A stretch of 64,000 nt of DNA from Marivivens sp. (lineage in GTDB: Bacteria; Pseudomonadota; Alphaproteobacteria; Rhodobacterales; Rhodobacteraceae), in NCBI GenBank assembly GCA_024642115.1, contig JAHEBU010000008.1, forward strand, positions 62,001-126,000, read 5' to 3'. Both the position numbers and the translations under genes were made by a program. The notes under the pieces were generated by a model. It searched no databases. It was not told the origin of the DNA and saw only the letters and a program-made list of their open reading frames with translations. Of the stretch, positions 60,380 to 64,000 are shown in pieces. The stretch's first letter is position 1. The number at the start of each line of letters is the position of its first letter.

Positions 60380-61263
60380 CTGTTCAGACTCCCGCCGTCG
60401 TTTTGACCTGCACTCACAGGAACACTGACAAGCCAGTCCTCGCCCGGAATATGCGGAAAGCCCCGGAAATTGACTAGATTGTCGAACTTGAACTGACAGG
60501 TCGTTGCTCGCTTGTCGCAGCCCGCGACAACCTCGACCAGATCACCGGGGACGATCGGCGCATCAAGCGATTGCCAGAGCTCCAGCACCCGGCTGCCGTC
60601 GTCAGACAGGACATCCGACCGGACCAGCCCCGACAGACCGACCGCGATCCCGCTTTTCATCAAGAGACGGCCACGTTCAAACCATCGCGATTCATATTCA
60701 GCCGCAGATGAAAACCGAAACACGCGCGACTCGCTCACAGACTCGACCGACCAGCCCGCCACATAGCCGCTCCGTCCCAGGTCAAAGCCGCAGGCCTTGT
60801 CACCCAGAACGACACCGCACTGCGACTGGAATGTACGACCGACCGGTTGATTGAGCGCCTCGGTCAGACCGCGCAGTTCGGCGTGAAATGCACCGTCACC
60901 CTGCCTGATTTCACCGATCGTTCCCCGAAACCTGACTATCCGCAAGTCAGGTCGACGCCAGTTTACCAGCCATGCCACAACATTGGCCTGATCGTAGCGA
61001 CCGGCATGAATGTCGGCCTCGGTGATTGCGGGGTCGGATAAGGCGCCCATGGCTTCGGTGTTGTCGACGGACAAACCTGTGGTCTGGCTGATTGCCTTGG
61101 CCGTTAGCCCGCTGTCGGGACGAAACGCTATCCCGTCAAACTCCAGAGCCTGATCGTGATCCGTAAATCCGAGAACCCGTCCGTCCGTGCGCGTGATTGC
61201 CCAACAGCGGCAGACCTCGGTCAGCCCGGTTTCAAGATGGGCAAAGAAATCGCCGCGGCTCAT
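60376..61263 (-). CDS. GTA tail protein gp13-like (DUF2163 family)
   Basis: 295 residues of the phage conserved family DUF2163/BR0599. N-terminal MSRGDFFAHLETGLTEVCRC with CRCWAITRTDGRVLGFTDHD, and later CGVVLGDKACGFDLGRSGY; several Cys suggest metal binding, and RcGTA gp13 was reported as an iron-sulfur containing hub component. Starts overlapping gp12. Full length compared with RcGTA. Confidence 0.92.
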   Translation of the reverse strand: MSRGDFFAHLETGLTEVCRCWAITRTDGRVLGFTDHDQALEFDGIAFRPDSGLTAKAISQTTGLSVDNTEAMGALSDPAITEADIHAGRYDQANVVAWLVNWRRPDLRIVRFRGTIGEIRQGDGAFHAELRGLTEALNQPVGRTFQSQCGVVLGDKACGFDLGRSGYVAGWSVESVSESRVFRFSSAAEYESRWFERGRLLMKSGIAVGLSGLVRSDVLSDDGSRVLELWQSLDAPIVPGDLVEVVAGCDKRATTCQFKFDNLVNFRGFPHIPGEDWLVSVPVSAGQNDGGSLNR

Positions 61264-61892
61264 ATCCGCACCTCGAGGATTGGGACGTTTGGAACGTCGC
61301 CTGCGCGAAAACTGGCGACGGACGTCTGAATACGGTCAGTATCGAACCGGACAGGCACATCGAACTCAAACCCGGCGCGGATTTCGGCGGCGATAGGCGG
61401 CGGTTCGACAAAGGTAATCTGGCCGGTGGTCAGATCGACGGTCCAGTCGATCCCTTCCTGTACCGGATCACCGCTGACCGAAACCTGAACGGTTCCGAAC
61501 ACGGGTTTGCGGATGGGACGGACATAGACCGACCCGCCCGACGCGTATTGCTTGATCAGGGGAAAAACGGCCGTCAATTCATCGCCCACGGCGATCAACT
61601 GATCCAAAGGCGTATTCTCTTGCGACGGTTTGGACGACTTGAAGTCGCCCCAATCTTTCCAACGGAACCCGTACAGTTGACCTTGCCGCGCTTCGAAGAA
61701 AGCAATCAGCGTCTCGACATCATCCAGTGACCGCAACCCCAGGCCTGCATCATACCGGCGGCGCGAATGGGCCCACGGCGTATTACGCTCTTCGAATCCG
61801 TTGGTCAGCGTGACGATTTCGGTCCGACGCTCCGGTCCGCCAACGGATCCGAAACTGAGCGAGGCCGGAAACCTGATTTCGTGAAATGACAT
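61260..61892 (-). CDS. GTA distal tail protein gp12-like (DUF2460)
   Basis: 210 residues of DUF2460 (phage TIGR02217). N-terminal MSFHEIRFPASLSFGSVGG and GPERRTEIVTLTNGFEERN are the family signature, with the central RYDAGLGLRSLDDVETLIAFF. Acts as distal tail (Dit) component in RcGTA. The start overlaps nothing; stop overlaps gp13 by 4 bases. Intact. Confidence 0.93.
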   Translation of the reverse strand: MSFHEIRFPASLSFGSVGGPERRTEIVTLTNGFEERNTPWAHSRRRYDAGLGLRSLDDVETLIAFFEARQGQLYGFRWKDWGDFKSSKPSQENTPLDQLIAVGDELTAVFPLIKQYASGGSVYVRPIRKPVFGTVQVSVSGDPVQEGIDWTVDLTTGQITFVEPPPIAAEIRAGFEFDVPVRFDTDRIQTSVASFRAGDVPNVPILEVRI

Positions 61893-61904
61893 GTCCGCTT
61901 TCCC

Positions 61905-62567
61905 TTACCGATTGCGTTGTCCGCGCCCCAGAACCCGCTGCATCTGAGCGGCGATCTGGGACTGGCTGCGCTGGAACCCCTGCACGTCGGGGGTCGAGAT
62001 GTTCATCGTGACGCTCACCGATCCACCACCTTGGGCGCGGACACCAAGGCGGCCGTCCGCGCCGCGCGTCAGTGGCATGATGGCCTCGGGTCCAGCTTCG
62101 CCCATGAGACCCGTCCCTCCGCGCATCGGGAACGAAGCCGGACCGCTCAACACCCCGCCCTTGGCAAATGGCATCACGCGGCCCTGCGAAAACGGCGCGC
62201 CATTGGCAAAGGGCAACAAGCCCGACACCAGCCCGTTCAAACTGCCAGCCAAGAGGCCGCCGACATGATCGGTCACAGGTTTGATCGCTGCGGAATAGGC
62301 CGTGTTGATCATGGCCTTGGCAAGAACACCCAAAGCATCCGAAAGCGTCAGTCCGTCGAACACCAGCCCGTCGAAAGCCCGGCGCAGTCCGCCCGAAAAT
62401 CCGCGCTCCAGATTGCCCAGATCCCGGGTCGTGTCGCCTAGCGTGGCTTTGACGTCCCGCAACTGGGCATCAAAGGCGGCGGTCATCGCCGATGCATCGC
62501 CCAAGGTGCGTTCAAGGTTGCCAACCTCCGTGTCCAAAGCGTCCAGCCGATCAAGTTCGTTCATCAT
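61905..62567 (-). CDS. GTA tape-measure protein gp11-like
   Basis: 220 residues from ATG-ATG at 62567 (AAAGGA upstream). Short for a tape measure, as in RcGTA where the tail is stubby. N-terminal coiled-coil (LDALDTEVGNLERTLGD), then hydrophobic helices with Gly and Ala (GGLLAGSLNGLVSGLLPFANG), and a C-terminal domain with GEAGPEAIMPLTRGADG typical of TMPs. The open frame extends to 62633 but would overlap gp10.1. Confidence 0.9.
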   Translation of the reverse strand: MMNELDRLDALDTEVGNLERTLGDASAMTAAFDAQLRDVKATLGDTTRDLGNLERGFSGGLRRAFDGLVFDGLTLSDALGVLAKAMINTAYSAAIKPVTDHVGGLLAGSLNGLVSGLLPFANGAPFSQGRVMPFAKGGVLSGPASFPMRGGTGLMGEAGPEAIMPLTRGADGRLGVRAQGGGSVSVTMNISTPDVQGFQRSQSQIAAQMQRVLGRGQRNR

Positions 62568-62580
62568 CTTGTCCTTTCCA

Positions 62581-62763
62581 TCAGCGTTGGTCGCGATCGG
62601 GATAGGCGCGCGCCAGTTCTTCCAGCCGGGCACGGCCCATGGGTGGTTCCACCGACCCCGCCCCCAGCATCAGCATCAGTTCAGCGGGTGACAGCGACCA
62701 GAATTCGGCGGGTCGCAAGTGCAGTCCGCGCAATCCAGCCCGCAACAAGGCAGCCCAATCCAT
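62581..62763 (-). CDS. GTA tail assembly chaperone-like protein (TIGR02216 family)
   Basis: 60 residues: MDWAALLRAGLRGLHLRPAE followed by FWSLSPAELMLMLGAG and a C-terminal basic tail. This is a small phage conserved protein family found next to the tape-measure gene, likely the gp10.1-type tail assembly chaperone. Starts 3 bases after gp10 ends. Confidence 0.85.
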   Translation of the reverse strand: MDWAALLRAGLRGLHLRPAEFWSLSPAELMLMLGAGSVEPPMGRARLEELARAYPDRDQR

Positions 62764-62766
62764 GGC

Positions 62767-63081
62767 TCAGCCTGGCATCGCGAACGCGCGGGCAAGCATC
62801 TCGGCGGCGGCGCGGGCCGCCCCCACAGGCCCCCCCTGAATGTCTGCTGACAACAGGTCGTCGGCAGATCCGCGCCATCCCCCGCCCCGCAAACCGGCAA
62901 CGATCAAGGCCATGACATCCCGGCTTGAAAAGGCGCCATTCTCGAACCGTTCCACCAATTCAATCAGCGTTCCGGTCCCCAACGTCGCCTCAAGTTCGGC
63001 AAGGGCGCCCAGGGTCAGCTTGCAGGTCAGCCGCTCGTAATTGACGACCAGTTCGACCTCGCCCGCCCAAGGGTTTGCCAT
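62767..63081 (-). CDS. GTA gp10-like protein (DUF3356 family)
   Basis: 104 residues. MANPWAGEVELVVNYERLTC and LTLGALAELEATLGTGTL are the family signature, then VMALIVAGLRGGGW. I chose ATG at 63081, which overlaps the gp9 stop by one base (TGATG); GTG at 63084 is possible. Probably a tail assembly partner of the previous gene. Intact. Confidence 0.88.
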   Translation of the reverse strand: MANPWAGEVELVVNYERLTCKLTLGALAELEATLGTGTLIELVERFENGAFSSRDVMALIVAGLRGGGWRGSADDLLSADIQGGPVGAARAAAEMLARAFAMPG

Positions 63082-63497
63082 CACGCGTCTGCCGTAAAGG
63101 TCAGTTGCCCCGCCGAAGACAGCGACAATTCATACGTCGCCTCGCCATTGTGGCTGCCCGCGTATTCGATCGACGTGACCTGGAACGGTCCCTCGACTGT
63201 GCCAAAGTTGGGAATGATCACCTGAAAATCAGGCGTTTCCCCGTCAAAGAAAATCTGCCGCGCTCGCTCGTCGGTCGTGGCATCCTTGAATACGCCCGAC
63301 CCCGATATACTGGCAGTCTTGACGCCAGCGCCCGCCAGCAACTCCCGCCATCCGCCCTGGCTTTCGAGGCTGGTCACATCGACGCTTTCCGCGTTAAAAC
63401 TGATTCTGCTCGCGCGCAGCCCTGCTGCGGTTTCGAACTGTCCGTCTCCGGTCATGTCGAGCTTGATCAAAAGGTCCTTGCCGTTCTGGGCCACCAT
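63081..63497 (-). CDS. GTA major tail protein gp9-like (TP901-1 family)
   Basis: 138 residues: MVAQNGKDLLIKLDMTGDGQ, DVTSLESQGGWRELLAGAG and VKTASISGSGVFKD are the tail-tube signature. Forms the tail tube of the particle. ATG at 63497 with GGAG 8 bases ahead is preferred over ATG at 63515. 47 bases separate it from the gp8 stop. Confidence 0.92.
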   Translation of the reverse strand: MVAQNGKDLLIKLDMTGDGQFETAAGLRASRISFNAESVDVTSLESQGGWRELLAGAGVKTASISGSGVFKDATTDERARQIFFDGETPDFQVIIPNFGTVEGPFQVTSIEYAGSHNGEATYELSLSSAGQLTFTADA

Positions 63498-63544
63498 AGC
63501 CGTCACTCCATTCATATGTTGTGTCAGGAAATCTGCGGCTCGGG

Positions 63545-63955
63545 TCAGTCGTCCTCGACCCGGGCCCGAAACACGAGGTTGATCTGCCTTAGTGTGTTGG
63601 TGCCAACCCGCGCCGCCGTTGCACGGTAAAAGTTTAGTGACACAAGAGTGCCACGCATCAGCAACAACGGGGCATCGACCAGCGCGTCGGACACGGCAGC
63701 GGCAGCCTCCTTGGCTACCGCAAAACCAGCAGCGTCCGTCACGACCGAAATCGTGAATTCGTGCTCGGCTCCGGCACCCGTCTTGTCCGACTTGTCGCGT
63801 GCGACCTCCGGTCCAAGAGCGACATAGATCGGAGGAAGCGTTCCGCTGGGCAGCGCATCATAGATCGCCTGACCGACCAGCACGGTCAGGGCGGGATCCG
63901 TCGTCAGTCGCTGATAAACCGCCGTCTGAAGGGCAGAGGCTACGCCATAACTCAT
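63545..63955 (-). CDS. GTA gp8-like tail terminator protein (DUF3168)
   Basis: 136 residues of DUF3168. MSYGVASALQTAVYQRLTTD and GQAIYDALPSGTLPPIYVAL are conserved. Predicted tail terminator. The start overlaps the gp7 stop (ATGA). Confidence 0.92.
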   Translation of the reverse strand: MSYGVASALQTAVYQRLTTDPALTVLVGQAIYDALPSGTLPPIYVALGPEVARDKSDKTGAGAEHEFTISVVTDAAGFAVAKEAAAAVSDALVDAPLLLMRGTLVSLNFYRATAARVGTNTLRQINLVFRARVEDD

Positions 63956-64000
63956 GTCGCACTTTCCTCTTGAGCAAGACAGACCAGATAGCGGGCGTCG
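63952..64000 (-). CDS. GTA gp7-like head-tail connector, C-terminal fragment
   Basis: Only the last 15 codons are in the window (DARYLVCLAQEESAT), ending in TGA that overlaps the gp8 ATG. Gene order and overlap support gp7; the rest is beyond the right edge. Confidence 0.7.
   Translation of the reverse strand, partial: DARYLVCLAQEESAT

Overview
The window looks like a chromosomal segment of a marine-type Rhodobacteraceae (Rhodobacterales, Alphaproteobacteria). The sequence is GC-rich with strong GC3 bias. It carries the 3' half of an RcGTA-type gene transfer agent cluster, a pdhA-pdhB-pdhC operon whose E1-beta has its own lipoyl domain, a DksA that keeps one of the four zinc-finger cysteines, an edd-eda pair behind a LacI-type palindrome, a TakP-like TRAP system and many small Rhodobacteraceae-type lipoproteins. 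No rRNA, tRNA, CRISPR array, insertion sequence or integrase was seen.

Layout. 1-7.0 kb: argS (cut by the left edge), a degenerate cytochrome oxidase subunit I-like protein, dgt, erpA, a UPF0303/HbpS-like protein, xthA, an FAD monooxygenase and dksA. 7.1-12.1 kb: a co-directional cluster (MoxR ATPase, DUF2927-like lipoprotein, VWA/CoxE-like protein, small membrane proteins, DedA). 12.0-15.5 kb: a small NepR-like ORF under an EcfG-like promoter, an M48 protease, a PIN protein, an RlmI-like methyltransferase and a lipoprotein. 15.7-18.2 kb: edd-eda. 18.3-22.5 kb (minus): glnE, a small ORF, a frameshifted kptA and a secreted protein. 22.5-25.7 kb: YbaK, GNAT, DUF2852-like, RDD and bpt. 25.9-30.4 kb (minus): a TRAP transporter with an oversized DctM. 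30.6-34.6 kb (minus): two RTX calcium-binding proteins. 34.9-37.8 kb: ilvI-ilvH behind a clear promoter, an I/L/V-rich leader peptide and an attenuator. 37.9-44.2 kb: an EF-hand protein, a Rieske oxygenase, a nucleoside hydrolase, GNAT, a secreted protein, selO and a DMT exporter. 44.4-49.4 kb: two cyclophilins, pgk, a tannase-like hydrolase and class I aldolase. 49.5-55.6 kb: ftsB, a lipoprotein, pdhABC, an AhpD-like protein and cysE. 55.7-64 kb (minus): the GTA tail module gp15 back to gp7, running off the right edge.

How the genes work together. The central-carbon block is coherent: edd/eda make pyruvate and glyceraldehyde-3-phosphate, pgk and fba sit in lower glycolysis/gluconeogenesis, pdhABC makes acetyl-CoA, and ilvIH draws on pyruvate. 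Several of these carry visible control sites. Observations most worth a second look: the COX1-like protein that keeps the low-spin haem ligands but has lost the haem-copper active-site ligands; the ilv leader/attenuator; a palindromic REP-like sequence that forms part of a lipoprotein signal peptide between ilvI and ilvH; the NepR-like ORF with an EcfG-type promoter; the one-base kptA frameshift; and a dispersed repeat found at three gene ends.
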